In this document: piece after piece, positions 39,719 to 48,845 of the stretch
Layout: each line of letters begins with the position of its first letter
How positions within the stretch are numbered: position 1 is the stretch's first letter
DNA from: Burkholderiales bacterium
Lineage (GTDB): Bacteria > Pseudomonadota > Gammaproteobacteria > Burkholderiales > Burkholderiaceae_F
Assembly (NCBI GenBank): GCA_020248865.1
Contig: JADCGS010000011.1
Location: forward strand, 43,035-107,034
Direction: 5' to 3'
Length of the DNA stretch: 64,000 nucleotides
The notes under the pieces: model-generated
Seen by the model: only the letters and a program-made list of their open reading frames with translations
Databases searched by the model: none
What the model was told of the DNA's origin: nothing
Translations under genes and position numbers: made by a program

Positions 39719-41176
39719 TCAGTGCGCGTGCCCGTGCACGCGGGCGTGGTGGCCGGCCGCGTGGTGGGCGCGGTTGCCCTGGGTGGGCAGCAGGGAGCCC
39801 ACCAGCATCCCGACGCCGGCCATGATGAAGCCGCCCAGCACGCTCGGGAACACCTCGCCCAGCGGCGTGTAACTGAGCAGCAGCCAGGAGGTCATCCCCA
39901 GCACGATCGACCACACCGCGCCCTGCGTGGTCGAGCGCTTCCAGTACAGACCGCACACCAGCGGCCAGAACGCGCCCACCACCGGGAACTGGTAGGCCAT
40001 GGCCACCAGCTCGTAAATGGGCGTGCCTTCCATGATGATCGAGTAGCCGAGCACGGCAAGCGAGAACAACACCAGCGTCACCCGCATCGCCTTGAGTTCC
40101 TTGCGGTCCGACAGCGGCGTGAAGTTCTTCAGGATGTTCTCGACGAAGGTGGTCGAGGGCGCCAGCAGCGTCGCGCTGGCGGTGGACATGATGGCCGACA
40201 GCAGCGCGCCGAAGAACAGCACCTGCAGCCAGACCGGCATCTTCTCCATCACCAGCGTCGGCAGAATTCGCTGCGAGTCTTCCGCGAGCAGCCCCTGGGC
40301 GATCTCCGGCATGACGAGGAAGGCCGCCACGCCGATGAACATCGGCACGAAGGAGAAGGCGAGGTAGGACAGGCCGCCGATGATCGGGCCGCGCACGGCC
40401 GTCTGCACGTTCTTGGCGCTCATCACGCGCTGGAACACGTCCTGCTGCGGAATGCTGCCGATCATGATGGTGATGGCGGCACTGATCCAGAACAGCCAGG
40501 CGTGCAGCGACAGCTCCGGGAAGAACTGGAACATGTCCTTGCTCGCCGCGTAGGCCACCACCTTGTCTGCGCCGCCCGCCAGCCCGGCCGCGAACCAGGC
40601 GATCAGCGCCAGGCCGGCGATGATGATGAGCATCTGGAAGAAGTCGGTCAGCGCCACCGACCACATGCCGCCGAACACGGTGTAGGTGAGCACCACCGCG
40701 GTGCCGATGATCATGCCCTGCACCGTCGTGATCGCCCCGCCCGACAGCAGCGTGAACACCAGCCCGAGCGCAGTGATCTGTGCGGCCACCCAGCCGAGAT
40801 AGCTCACCATGATGACGGCCGAGCTGAAGATCTCCACCCCCTTGCCGTAGCGCTCGCGGTAGAAGCTGCCGATGGTGATGAGCTTGAGCCGGTACAGCTT
40901 GGCGGCGAAGAACATGCCGACGAATATCAGACAGAACGCCGCGCCGAACGGGTCTTCCACCGTCTTCTGCAGCCCGCCCTCGATGAACTTGGCCGGCACC
41001 CCGAGCACCGTCTCGGAGCCGAACCAGGTGGCGAAGGTGGTGGTGATCACCATGATCAGCGGCAGCGAGCGGCCCGCCACCGCGAAGTCGGCCGTGTTCT
41101 TCACGCGCGCGGCCGCGTACAGGCCGATGGCCACGGTAATCAGGAGGTACAGTACGACGAAGGCGATCAGCGTCAT
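39719..41176 (-). CDS. Sodium:solute symporter family transporter
   Basis: 485 residues from the ATG at 41176, with about 13 membrane helices. The family pattern is clear: DFAVAGRSLPLIMVITTTFA, SFYRERYGKGVEIFSSAVIM, GGMWSVALTDFFQMLIIIAG and SAIMSTASATLLAPSTTFVE (the last near the sodium site). The C-terminal tail is histidine-rich (HHAAGHHARVHGHAH), which may bind metal. The substrate is not predictable from sequence alone; proline-, acetate- or osmolyte-type transport are options. Confidence 0.9.
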   Translation of the reverse strand: MTLIAFVVLYLLITVAIGLYAAARVKNTADFAVAGRSLPLIMVITTTFATWFGSETVLGVPAKFIEGGLQKTVEDPFGAAFCLIFVGMFFAAKLYRLKLITIGSFYRERYGKGVEIFSSAVIMVSYLGWVAAQITALGLVFTLLSGGAITTVQGMIIGTAVVLTYTVFGGMWSVALTDFFQMLIIIAGLALIAWFAAGLAGGADKVVAYAASKDMFQFFPELSLHAWLFWISAAITIMIGSIPQQDVFQRVMSAKNVQTAVRGPIIGGLSYLAFSFVPMFIGVAAFLVMPEIAQGLLAEDSQRILPTLVMEKMPVWLQVLFFGALLSAIMSTASATLLAPSTTFVENILKNFTPLSDRKELKAMRVTLVLFSLAVLGYSIIMEGTPIYELVAMAYQFPVVGAFWPLVCGLYWKRSTTQGAVWSIVLGMTSWLLLSYTPLGEVFPSVLGGFIMAGVGMLVGSLLPTQGNRAHHAAGHHARVHGHAH

Positions 41177-41292
41177 GGCGGCGGCAGCGGTTCGGGCGCA
41201 GCACGGTGCGCGGAGGTGACGGCGCGCGCAGGCGCGCCGGGTCGGTGCGGGGGCGACTCTAGCGCAAGCACGAGGCCTGCCAGCCCGGCAAT

Positions 41293-41313
41293 AACACCAA
41301 ACACCAAACACCA
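41293..41313. repeat. Three perfect AACACCA heptamers
   Basis: AACACCA occurs three times without spacing (41293-41299, 41300-41306, 41307-41313) in the 305-nt gap between the symporter start and the methyltransferase end. The rest of this gap is GC-rich and holds nothing else I can identify apart from the likely symporter promoter. Confidence 0.8.
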
Positions 41314-41481
41314 GGCCCTGCGACCCTGCACCGCCACCCAACTCTGCGGCGCGCCCCGCCGCGGGGCCGCGGCCAGGCCGCCCCAAGGGTTGTCCCGAAC
41401 TGGCGGCGCGCACAGCCGGCCGTCGTGCCCGCGGCGACGACGCCCTCCCCCTTCGCGCGTGCCGGATGGTCCCTGGACCGC

Positions 41482-42129
41482 TCAGCGCCGCCGCCAGGCG
41501 AGCCAGGTCAGGCGGCCCTGGAAGACCGGCAGCATTTCGGCGGGCGGCAACGCCTGCGCGTCGATGCACTCGAACGCGGCGCCCAGCAGCGTGTCCAGCT
41601 CCGTGCGCGTGGTCGTAAACGGCGGTCCGCTGCGCGGCTGCGGCACCGTGGTGCCGACGATGAACAGGCCCGCCAGCAGCCCGCCCGGCCGCACCAGCGC
41701 CGCGGTGCGCGCCGCCCAGTCGGCAAAGCGCGCCGGCGGCAGCGCCGGCATGAAGGCGCGCTCGTAGATCCAGTCGAAGGGCGGCTGCGCCGCAGGCTCC
41801 GCCAGCGCGGCCTCGAAGGTGAAGTAGTCGGCCTGCCGCAGGCTGCGCGCAGCCAGCGGCGCCGGCAGATGGGCGCGCGCCTGCGCCACCGCGGCGGCGG
41901 AGAAGTCGAGCGCGAGCACCTCGAAGCCGGCCGCTGCCAGTGCCGCGATCTCGTGGCCGCTGCCGCAGCCAGGCACCAGCACGCGCCGGCCCAGCGCGGG
42001 GCCGTGCACCGAAACAAAGCGCGTCAGCGCCGGCGGCGTGCGCGCCTCGTCCCACGGCGTGAAGCCGGCGCCGAAGCGCTCGTCCCAGAAGGCCGGCTCG
42101 GCGGGGTTGCGGTTGGTGAAATCGGGCAT
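41482..42129 (-). CDS. TPMT-superfamily SAM-dependent methyltransferase
   Basis: 215 residues from the ATG at 42129; a start four codons earlier is possible. The thiopurine-methyltransferase-like pattern is present: FWDERFGAGFTPWDEARTPP at the N-terminus, the SAM site LVPGCGSGHEIAALAAAGFE, then FDWIYERAFMPALPP and GPPFTTTRTELDTLLGAAFE. Bacterial members act on selenium/tellurium or thiol substrates. A link to the TerC/TerB genes 13 kb away is only speculation. Confidence 0.87.
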   Translation of the reverse strand: MPDFTNRNPAEPAFWDERFGAGFTPWDEARTPPALTRFVSVHGPALGRRVLVPGCGSGHEIAALAAAGFEVLALDFSAAAVAQARAHLPAPLAARSLRQADYFTFEAALAEPAAQPPFDWIYERAFMPALPPARFADWAARTAALVRPGGLLAGLFIVGTTVPQPRSGPPFTTTRTELDTLLGAAFECIDAQALPPAEMLPVFQGRLTWLAWRRR

Positions 42130-42284
42130 GGCGCGACACATTAGCCCGGATGTTGCGGATGTTGCCCCGCGGCGCTTTGGTGCATCGGCCCCCTCCGCCT
42201 GTCCTGCCGGTGGTCCGGCGGGCGGGCCATCGCCGCGGCCCAGACCGGCAGAAGGCGGCCGCTGCCGGGCGAGCCTGCGCGCCG

Positions 42285-43055
42285 CTACATGCTGCGAAAC
42301 AGGTGCGCGTAGCTGCGGCTGACCTCGAGCCGCTGCCCATGATCCTTGAGCACGACCAGCAGGCGGTCGTCCTGGCGCACGGCATGGCTGATGAGGCGCG
42401 AGTTGACCACGGTGCCGCGATGGATCTGCCAGAACTGCTCGGGGTCGACCTCCTCCACCAGCTCCTTGAGCGGCTTGCGGATCAGCGACTCGCCGTCGCG
42501 CGTGACCACGCGCGTGTACTTGGCGTCGGACTGGAAAAACAGCACCTCCTCGACGGGCACCAGCCGGATCTGGCTGCCGACCGAGGCCTGAATCCATTTG
42601 AGCCGCTGCGGTATCGACTTGCCGAGCGCGGCGGCCACCTGCGCCAGCGCCGCGCTGACCAGGGCGGCATCGGGCGCGGCCGGCGCGACGCGCTGGCGCA
42701 GCCGCCCGACGGTCTGCGCCAGCCGCGCTTCCGAGGCGGGCTTGAGCACGTAGTCGATGGCGCCGCGCTCGAAGGCATCGACCGCATACTGGTTGTAGGC
42801 GGTGATGAAGACCAGATGCGCGAGCCCCTGGATCTGTGCGGCCGCCTGCAGACCGTTCATGCCCGGCATCTCGATGTCCAGGAACACGAACTGCGGACGG
42901 TGTTGCGCCACCTGCGCGACCGCGTCTTCGCCGTGCGCGGCTTCGCCCACGATCCGCAGTTCCGGCCACAGGGTCGCCAGAGTGGCGCGCAGTTGCGCGC
43001 GCAGCAGCGGCTCGTCGTCGGCGAGCACCGCGGTCGGGGGGCCTGGGCTGTTCAT
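42285..43055 (-). CDS. LytTR-family response regulator (AlgR-like)
   Basis: 256 residues. The receiver domain has the acidic pair DD at 13-14 and the phosphoacceptor Asp60 in FVFLDIEMPG, with FITAYNQYAVDAFERGAIDY and LKPASEARL following. A LytTR DNA-binding domain covers about 150-256 (VPVEEVLFFQSDAKYTRVVT; IHRGTVVNSRLI). The upstream histidine kinase gene overlaps it by four bases. AlgR-type pairs control pili and exopolysaccharide in other bacteria, so the pilus operon in this window is a possible target. Confidence 0.93.
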   Translation of the reverse strand: MNSPGPPTAVLADDEPLLRAQLRATLATLWPELRIVGEAAHGEDAVAQVAQHRPQFVFLDIEMPGMNGLQAAAQIQGLAHLVFITAYNQYAVDAFERGAIDYVLKPASEARLAQTVGRLRQRVAPAAPDAALVSAALAQVAAALGKSIPQRLKWIQASVGSQIRLVPVEEVLFFQSDAKYTRVVTRDGESLIRKPLKELVEEVDPEQFWQIHRGTVVNSRLISHAVRQDDRLLVVLKDHGQRLEVSRSYAHLFRSM

Positions 43056-44446
43056 GGCGCAGGCGCAGACCCGGTGTGCTGCGGGCGCGGCGCATCCGGA
43101 GCGGGCGCGGCCTGCAGCTGCGCCAGCACCCGCTGGCCTTCTGCGCGACTGAGCACCACGACCTGCGGGCGGCTGGTCGGGTCCTGCGCCATCGTCAGCG
43201 GCACCCGCAGACGTGCGCGCGTGCCGCTGCCGTCGCTGTTCAGCGGCAGCAGCTCCAGACTGGCCGCGTCGCCGTACGCGATCCCGAGCCGCTTGCGGAT
43301 GTTGGCCAGCCCGGTACCGGCCGATGGCAGATCGTTGCGGCCCGCCGCGCCCTGGCCGCTGTTCGCGCCGAAGCCCGCGCCGTCGTCTTCGATGTCGACC
43401 TGCGCGAACTCGCCGGACCGGCGCGCCCGCAGTGCGACCGTGCCGCCTTGCAGCCGCGGAGCAATGCCGTGCTTGATCGCGTTTTCCACCAGCGTCAGCA
43501 CCACCAGCGGCGGCAGCGGCACCGCGCGCAGCGCCTCATCGACCTCGATCGTATGGCGCAGCCGTCCCCCCATGCGGATCGTCATGATCTGCAGGTAGTG
43601 GTGCGCGTGATCGACTTCGCGTCCGAGCGTGACCTGCTGGCTGCGCATGTCCGGCACGGAGGTGCGCAGGTACTCGATCAGCGCGTCGGTCATCTTCAGC
43701 GCGTCCGTGCTGCCCGACTGCACCAAGTAGCGCAGGTTGGCCAGCGTGTTGTAGAGAAAGTGCGGCTCGACCTGTGCCTGCAGCAGGCGCAGCTCGCTCG
43801 CGGCGGTGAAGCGCGCCATGCGCTCGCGCGTCGCCTCGGCCTCGAGCAGCTGGCGCGCCAGCGTGCGCTCCTTGAGCCGCAACTGGGCCACCAGCTCGGG
43901 CACGCCGATAACCATCAGGGCGAACATGACCAGCAGCACGCCGTTCGTGAAGGTGTCGCGGTTCCAGGCAACGAACGCCTGCTTGATGTGGTCCAGTACC
44001 TGCCCTTCGAATCCCAGTACGGCGACGACCGCACCCAGGGCGAACCCCGCAGCCCACATGAGGAGCACCTGCCTCTTCCTCCGGTTCGAGTGCGGCTGGC
44101 TGGCGTCGAACCGCAGGAGGTTGGTCGCGTTGATGCGATAGCCAAACCAGCTGTAGGCCACGACGGTGGCGCCCAGGTACAGAAGGAAATGCGGCACGAG
44201 GATCGACATCGCCATGTACCAGCCGTCGCGCTCGCGCAGCAGGCCGGGCACGACCAGCAGCGCGAGCAGCACGACGTAGCCTGCCGCCAGCCACGGCCAG
44301 CGCCGCCGCAGCGATGCCAGCGCGGCCTGCAGCTCATTCACCTCCTCGGGCAGCGGCAGGCGACAGAACAGCAGGTAGCCGAGCCAGCGCACGCGGGCCG
44401 GCACACCGGCGGTGGCGCCGTGGTTCGGAGGGAAACTCGACTGCAT
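43052..44446 (-). CDS. LytS/AlgZ-type sensor histidine kinase
   Basis: 464 residues from the ATG at 44446. The N-terminal half has about six membrane helices in two groups of hydrophobic stretches. The His_kinase domain begins LQAQVEPHFLYNTLANLRYL with phosphoacceptor His229. The ATPase shows VENAIKHGIAPRL and DIEDDGAGFGANSG. Downstream partner is the LytTR regulator, with ATGA overlap at 43052-43055. A longer frame runs upstream, but it is Ala-rich with no domain features. Confidence 0.92.
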   Translation of the reverse strand: MQSSFPPNHGATAGVPARVRWLGYLLFCRLPLPEEVNELQAALASLRRRWPWLAAGYVVLLALLVVPGLLRERDGWYMAMSILVPHFLLYLGATVVAYSWFGYRINATNLLRFDASQPHSNRRKRQVLLMWAAGFALGAVVAVLGFEGQVLDHIKQAFVAWNRDTFTNGVLLVMFALMVIGVPELVAQLRLKERTLARQLLEAEATRERMARFTAASELRLLQAQVEPHFLYNTLANLRYLVQSGSTDALKMTDALIEYLRTSVPDMRSQQVTLGREVDHAHHYLQIMTIRMGGRLRHTIEVDEALRAVPLPPLVVLTLVENAIKHGIAPRLQGGTVALRARRSGEFAQVDIEDDGAGFGANSGQGAAGRNDLPSAGTGLANIRKRLGIAYGDAASLELLPLNSDGSGTRARLRVPLTMAQDPTSRPQVVVLSRAEGQRVLAQLQAAPAPDAPRPQHTGSAPAP

Positions 44447-44562
44447 GCGCCGATTGTGCCGGCCGGCCACGGGCCGCGCACAACCGCTGGGCCGAAAGTG
44501 TGCCGCCGCGGCATCAAGCGCGGCGGCCGCGGTACGAACGGCGGCGCCTGCCGCCGCAGCGG

Positions 44563-46683
44563 CTACCGCCGGCGCAGCCCCTCCAGCCACCGGTCATTTG
44601 GCGTCCAGTGCCCAAACGGCCGGTAGCCCGTGCTGCCGGCCGGCGCGTCGAGGGCGAGCAGGCCGCCGGGCGGCCCGCCGAGCGCGCGCGCCAGCAGCAT
44701 GCGGTCCTCCTCGAAGCTCAGCGCCGGCAGGCGGGCACTGGCCGCACCCATCGGGCCGGGCGGCGGCGCGGGCAGGACGAGGTTGGCGTTCCAGCTTTCG
44801 CCGGGGCGCATGGCCAGCGGCGCCGGGATCGCGGCGATGGCGTTGGGGTCGGCCGCGAGCACCCAGGGCGTGAGCTGCTGCACCACCTGCTGCACGCGCG
44901 GCCGCACCGCGGTCTCGCCGATGCGGCCGCGCTGGCCCCAGCGCACGATGAGGTTGTTGCCGGTGCTGCCGGCGGTGATCTTGTCGGTGATCGCCACGTC
45001 GCGACGGAACGCGTGGTTGCGCTGCATGAGGAACTCCTCGATCAGCATCGCGATGTCCTCGTAGGTCGTCGAGTAGCTGTACTCGTCGCTGGCGCGGTCG
45101 CCGCTGAAGAAGCCGGCGGCCTGCTGCGGCGTGATGGCGGTGAGCTGCTGGTAGGTGAAGCCGCCAATGACGGTGTTGGGGTTGCTCTGCGGCCCGAGCT
45201 GGAACTTGACCTGCGCCAGCGCGCGCATCGGGCTGCTGGTGAGGCCGAGCTGCGCGTCGAGCAGGTCCGAGGGCAGCTGGCGCGCCGAGAAGCGCGGTGC
45301 GATGTTGTCCCACGCCGTGAGGCTGTTGTTCAGGCCGCCGCGCACCGCCGGCGGCAGGAAGTCGGCCGCGTGCCCCAGCTCGTGATAAATGAGCCAGCCG
45401 GCCTCGCGCAGCAGGTAGTCCAGCGGCCGCTCGGTGCGCAGGTTGGGCGGAAAGGCGAGGAAAATGCTCTGGTTGTTCTGTGTGTAGCGCCACAGCCCCG
45501 AGTACTGCAGGTCGCGGTCGAAGTCGGAGCGGAAGTCGGGTCGCTCGTTGATCACGTCGCGCTGCGCGGGTGTGATCCAGAAGTTGCTGGCGTCCAGGTA
45601 GATCGCGCCGGTCAGCGCGTAATAGAAGCTCGGCCGCACCGCCGCGCCGATGACGACGGCGGTGACGCCGTTGAACATCCGCTTCATGTCGTCGCTCGCC
45701 AGGCCCGAGTTCAGGAACTGCTCGAACACCTGACCCATCCAGTCGTGCGACACCACCAGGCGGTCCATGATCTGCGCCGTGGTGGGTACCGCACCGCCGG
45801 TGGTCTGGTGCAGGAACGGCAGCGCCGACAGCGGGCACAGCGTGTTGTTGGCTGCACTGGTGTACTGCAGGGCCGCGTCGTAGGTGCAGGGCACGAGGTT
45901 GGCGGCAAACGGGCCGCCGGGCCGGTAGGCATAGGTGCGCGAAACGTGCAGGCCGCGGAAGGCGAAGGCGTTGCTGCCGCTGGGCGCCTGCGCGTAGTTC
46001 TCCACCAGCACCAGGGCCTCGTCGGTGTCGGTGGTGCCCTGCGCGGTGCGCAACGTCACGCGGAAGCGCAGCAGCGTGTCGCGTGCGACCGCCGGCGCGG
46101 TGAACAGCGGCCGCCGCGCATCGGTGGTGTCGAGCGAGACCGTCGGTCCCTCGACCTGCTGCCAACTGATGCCGTTGGCGGCGAGCGAGTCGCCCGCGGC
46201 GTAGGTCTCCCAGGCGCGCAGCGACACGCTGCCGCCGGCGCGCACCGCCTGGTCGGTGCGCACGCTGACGCGGCTGGTGGTCGGCGTGGCGGTGGCGGTG
46301 ATGGTCACGTTGCGCGTCTGCAGCGGGCCGTTGCCCTCGCTGTAGCGCACCGTGAAGCTGTAGGTGCCGGCCTGCGGCGGGTCGAAACTGATGGTCTGGG
46401 TCTTGTCCGCCAGCAGCGTGACCGCCGGCCCGGCCGTCTGCGTCCACTGCAGGTTGGCCAGGGGCGCGCTGCAACCGCCAATCGCTGCCCCGGCCGTCTT
46501 GCCGGCCGGCAAGCTGGCGTCGGCCACCACGAACACGCTGGCGCCGTCGCAGGCGCCGGCCGGCGGGGCCGGCGGCGCTGCAGGTGGGGTGCTGCCGCCG
46601 CCCCCGCCGCCGCAGGCGCCGAGCAGCAGGAGCAGGGAAGCGGCACCGAACAGGGCGGCGTGGCGCAGCGGCGACTTGGGCAT
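44563..46683 (-). CDS. Predicted zinc-metallopeptidase lipoprotein
   Basis: 706 residues from the ATG at 46683. The signal ends LLLLLGAC with Cys24 as the lipidated residue, followed by a Gly/Pro linker. Residues about 45-230 look like two Ig/PKD-type beta domains (SFDPPQAGTYSFTVRYSEGN; TAPAVARDTLLRFRVTLRTA). The catalytic part contains HELGH at 434-438, a zinc-binding HExxH. A possible third ligand is Glu542 in TTYEDIAMLIEEF, about 104 residues later. I do not recognise a named peptidase family. It should face the periplasm or cell surface. Confidence 0.8.
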   Translation of the reverse strand: MPKSPLRHAALFGAASLLLLLGACGGGGGGSTPPAAPPAPPAGACDGASVFVVADASLPAGKTAGAAIGGCSAPLANLQWTQTAGPAVTLLADKTQTISFDPPQAGTYSFTVRYSEGNGPLQTRNVTITATATPTTSRVSVRTDQAVRAGGSVSLRAWETYAAGDSLAANGISWQQVEGPTVSLDTTDARRPLFTAPAVARDTLLRFRVTLRTAQGTTDTDEALVLVENYAQAPSGSNAFAFRGLHVSRTYAYRPGGPFAANLVPCTYDAALQYTSAANNTLCPLSALPFLHQTTGGAVPTTAQIMDRLVVSHDWMGQVFEQFLNSGLASDDMKRMFNGVTAVVIGAAVRPSFYYALTGAIYLDASNFWITPAQRDVINERPDFRSDFDRDLQYSGLWRYTQNNQSIFLAFPPNLRTERPLDYLLREAGWLIYHELGHAADFLPPAVRGGLNNSLTAWDNIAPRFSARQLPSDLLDAQLGLTSSPMRALAQVKFQLGPQSNPNTVIGGFTYQQLTAITPQQAAGFFSGDRASDEYSYSTTYEDIAMLIEEFLMQRNHAFRRDVAITDKITAGSTGNNLIVRWGQRGRIGETAVRPRVQQVVQQLTPWVLAADPNAIAAIPAPLAMRPGESWNANLVLPAPPPGPMGAASARLPALSFEEDRMLLARALGGPPGGLLALDAPAGSTGYRPFGHWTPNDRWLEGLRRR

Positions 46684-46748
46684 GGTGGGATGGGCACGGG
46701 CAGACGCGGAAGGCGGAAGTTTGGCGCAAGCGGTGCCGCGGGCAAACC

Positions 46749-46775
46749 GGAGTTTTCGGGGTTTTCGGAGTTTTC
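46749..46775. repeat. Three 9-bp tandem repeats upstream of the metallopeptidase
   Basis: GGAGTTTTC, GGGGTTTTC, GGAGTTTTC occur in tandem, followed by a partial GGAATT, 66 nt before the metallopeptidase start on the minus strand. This A/T-containing tract may overlap its promoter. Confidence 0.7.
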
Positions 46776-46896
46776 GGAATTGCGCGGCCGCGCGGCGCAG
46801 GCGCTGCCCCCGCTGCCGCCGGCTCCCCGCGGTCCCGGCGCAGCGCCGGGGTCGGCAGTAAGCTCGCCGTAGTCCCCCGCAGCCACGAGCCCCGCC

Positions 46897-47817
46897 ATGC
46901 GCCTGATCACCGATGCCGAAGTCGCCAGCCTCGTCACGATGCGCGAGGCCATCGCGGCCATGACTGCCGCCTTCGAGCAGATGGGCAACGGCGCCGTCGC
47001 CCTCGCCCCGCGCGTGCGCGGCGCCGCCGAGCACCACGGCCAGGGGGCCGCCATAGCCGCGATGGGTGCGGCGCTGCCGGCCGCCGGCGTGGTCGGCGCC
47101 AAGGTCTACAGCACCGTCAAGGGGCAGTTCAGCTTCGTGATCGTGCTGTTCTCCTCGGTCACCGGAGCGCCGCTGGCGGCCATCGAGGCCAACGAGATCA
47201 CGCGCTTTCGCACGGCTGCGGCCAGTGCCGTGGCGCTGCGCGCGCTGGCTGCGCGCGCGGCCGGCGCGCTGGCAATTTTCGGCACCGGCGTGCAGGCGCA
47301 CGCGCATGCCGAGGCCTTTCTGCTGACGCGGCCCTTCGAGCGCGTGCTGGTGGCCGGGCGCGCCGGCGCGCCGGCGTTTGCCGACTGGGTGACCGCCGGC
47401 TTCGGCGTGCCGGCGCAAGCGGTCGATGCCGCCACCGCCGCGCGCGAGGCCGACGTGCTGGTCACCTGCACCCGCGCCGTCGAGCCGCTGTTCGACGGCA
47501 CCATCGTCAAGCCCGGCGCCTTTGTCGCGGCGGTCGGCTCCAGCAAGCCGCAGGCGCGCGAGCTCGATGACGCGCTGCTGGCGCGCGCCGATCTCATTGC
47601 CGTGGAGTGGCTGCCCGCCGCGCAGGCCGAGGCCGGCGAGTTCGTGCGCGCCGCCGTCGGCGTCATCGACCCCGAGCGCGTGGTGGAACTCGGCAAGCTG
47701 CTGGTGGGCGGCCACCCTTACCAGCGGCGCGCGCATGATGTGGTGGTCTACAAGTCGGTCGGGATCGGGCTCGAGGATGTGGCGCTCGCCAAGCTGGTGT
47801 GGGACCGCGCGCAGTAG
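46897..47817 (+). CDS. Ornithine cyclodeaminase / mu-crystallin family protein
   Basis: 306 residues. The Rossmann-type NAD(P)-binding site is at about 128-140 (AIFGTGVQAHAHAEAFLL). The N-terminal substrate domain shows VGAKVYSTVKGQFSFVIVLF and IEANEITRFRTAAASAVALR, with the Arg and Lys typical of the family, and the C-terminus has VYKSVGIGLEDVALAKLVWD. Members include ornithine cyclodeaminase, ketimine reductases and alanine dehydrogenase. The exact substrate cannot be assigned. Confidence 0.9.
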   Translation: MRLITDAEVASLVTMREAIAAMTAAFEQMGNGAVALAPRVRGAAEHHGQGAAIAAMGAALPAAGVVGAKVYSTVKGQFSFVIVLFSSVTGAPLAAIEANEITRFRTAAASAVALRALAARAAGALAIFGTGVQAHAHAEAFLLTRPFERVLVAGRAGAPAFADWVTAGFGVPAQAVDAATAAREADVLVTCTRAVEPLFDGTIVKPGAFVAAVGSSKPQARELDDALLARADLIAVEWLPAAQAEAGEFVRAAVGVIDPERVVELGKLLVGGHPYQRRAHDVVVYKSVGIGLEDVALAKLVWDRAQ

Positions 47818-47824
47818 CCGCGGC

Positions 47825-48232
47825 GTGCGCGCGGGCGGCGTCGGCGGCGCCCGCTGCAGCCGCGCCGGGCGGCTGCGCGGGGCGCTGCTGCTGGCGCTGA
47901 CGGCGGCTGCCATGTCGGCGGCCGCGCAGTCGCCGTCTTCGCCCGGTGCGCCGCTGCCGCCGAGCACTTCGCCGTGGACCCCGGCGCCGCCCCCGCGCAC
48001 GGTGCGGCCGGCGCAGACCACGCCGGCCGAGCGGCAGGCGCGCGAGCGTATCGAACGCAGCGAACGCCTGAACGACGAACTGGCCCGCCTGCGCGCCGAG
48101 CGTGCGCGGCTGGAGGCGTCGGTGCGCGATCCGGCCTCCCGCGAGGCCGACCTCGTGCGCAGCGAGCAGCAGCGGCTCGAAAGCCGCGAGCGCGCGCTGC
48201 AGACCGAGCTGCAGCAGTTGCAGCGGCGTTGA
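47825..48232 (+). CDS. Small exported coiled-coil protein, unknown
   Basis: 135 residues if the GTG at 47825 is the start. A signal peptide is visible (RLRGALLLALTAAAMSAAAQ). A Pro/Ser linker and then a highly charged helix (ERQARERIERSERLNDELAR to the end LQTELQQLQRR) with heptad leucines, a likely coiled coil, follow. No family was recognised. It lies 7 nt after the cyclodeaminase-like gene and 10 nt before the SRAP gene, so it is probably co-transcribed. Confidence 0.65.
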   Translation: MRAGGVGGARCSRAGRLRGALLLALTAAAMSAAAQSPSSPGAPLPPSTSPWTPAPPPRTVRPAQTTPAERQARERIERSERLNDELARLRAERARLEASVRDPASREADLVRSEQQRLESRERALQTELQQLQRR

Positions 48233-48242
48233 ATGCCCGGCG

Positions 48243-48845
48243 ATGTGCGGCCGTTACGACCTGTCCGCCAGTCCCGCCGCCATCCGCGCCCGGTTCAGCG
48301 TGCCGGCGGTGCCGGACTTCCCGATGAATCCGGACCTGCGCCCCACCGACCGGGCGCCCATCGTGCGTCTGAGCAAGGGCGGCGAGCGCGAATGCGTGCT
48401 GGCGCGTTGGGGGCTGGTGCCGTTCTGGGCCAAGGAGCTGAAGTTCGGCAACCGCTGCTTCAACGCGCGTGCCGAGATCGCGGCCACCGCGCCCGCCTTC
48501 AGGGCCGCGTACAAGGCGCGCCGCTGCCTGGTGCCCGTGACTGCGTTCTACGAATGGACCGGTGAGAAGGGCCACAAAGTGAAGTGGCGCATCAGCGTGC
48601 CCGACGAGCCGCTGTTCGCGCTGGCGGGCCTGTGGGAGTGGTGGCGCGATCCGCAGCACAAGGACGCACCAGGCGTGGAGACCTACACCATCGTCACCAC
48701 TGCTGCGAATGCGCAACTGGCGCCGATCCACGACCGCATGCCGGTGGTGGTACCGGTCGAGCGCTACGCGCAGTGGCTCGACACCGCGCACGAGTCAAGC
48801 GAGCTGTTGACGTCGTATCAGGGCGCCTTGACGCTGCAAAGCTAG
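48243..48845 (+). CDS. yedK: SRAP-domain protein (YedK/HMCES family)
   Basis: 200 residues from the ATG at 48243. SRAP proteins cross-link to abasic sites in single-stranded DNA through an N-terminal cysteine. The key residues are present: Cys2 in MCGRYDLS, Asn in FNARAEIA, Glu in FYEWTGEK and His in IHDRMPVVV. It protects forks from abasic-site breakage. The stop shares four bases (CTAG) with the stop of the convergent gene. Confidence 0.93.
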   Translation: MCGRYDLSASPAAIRARFSVPAVPDFPMNPDLRPTDRAPIVRLSKGGERECVLARWGLVPFWAKELKFGNRCFNARAEIAATAPAFRAAYKARRCLVPVTAFYEWTGEKGHKVKWRISVPDEPLFALAGLWEWWRDPQHKDAPGVETYTIVTTAANAQLAPIHDRMPVVVPVERYAQWLDTAHESSELLTSYQGALTLQS

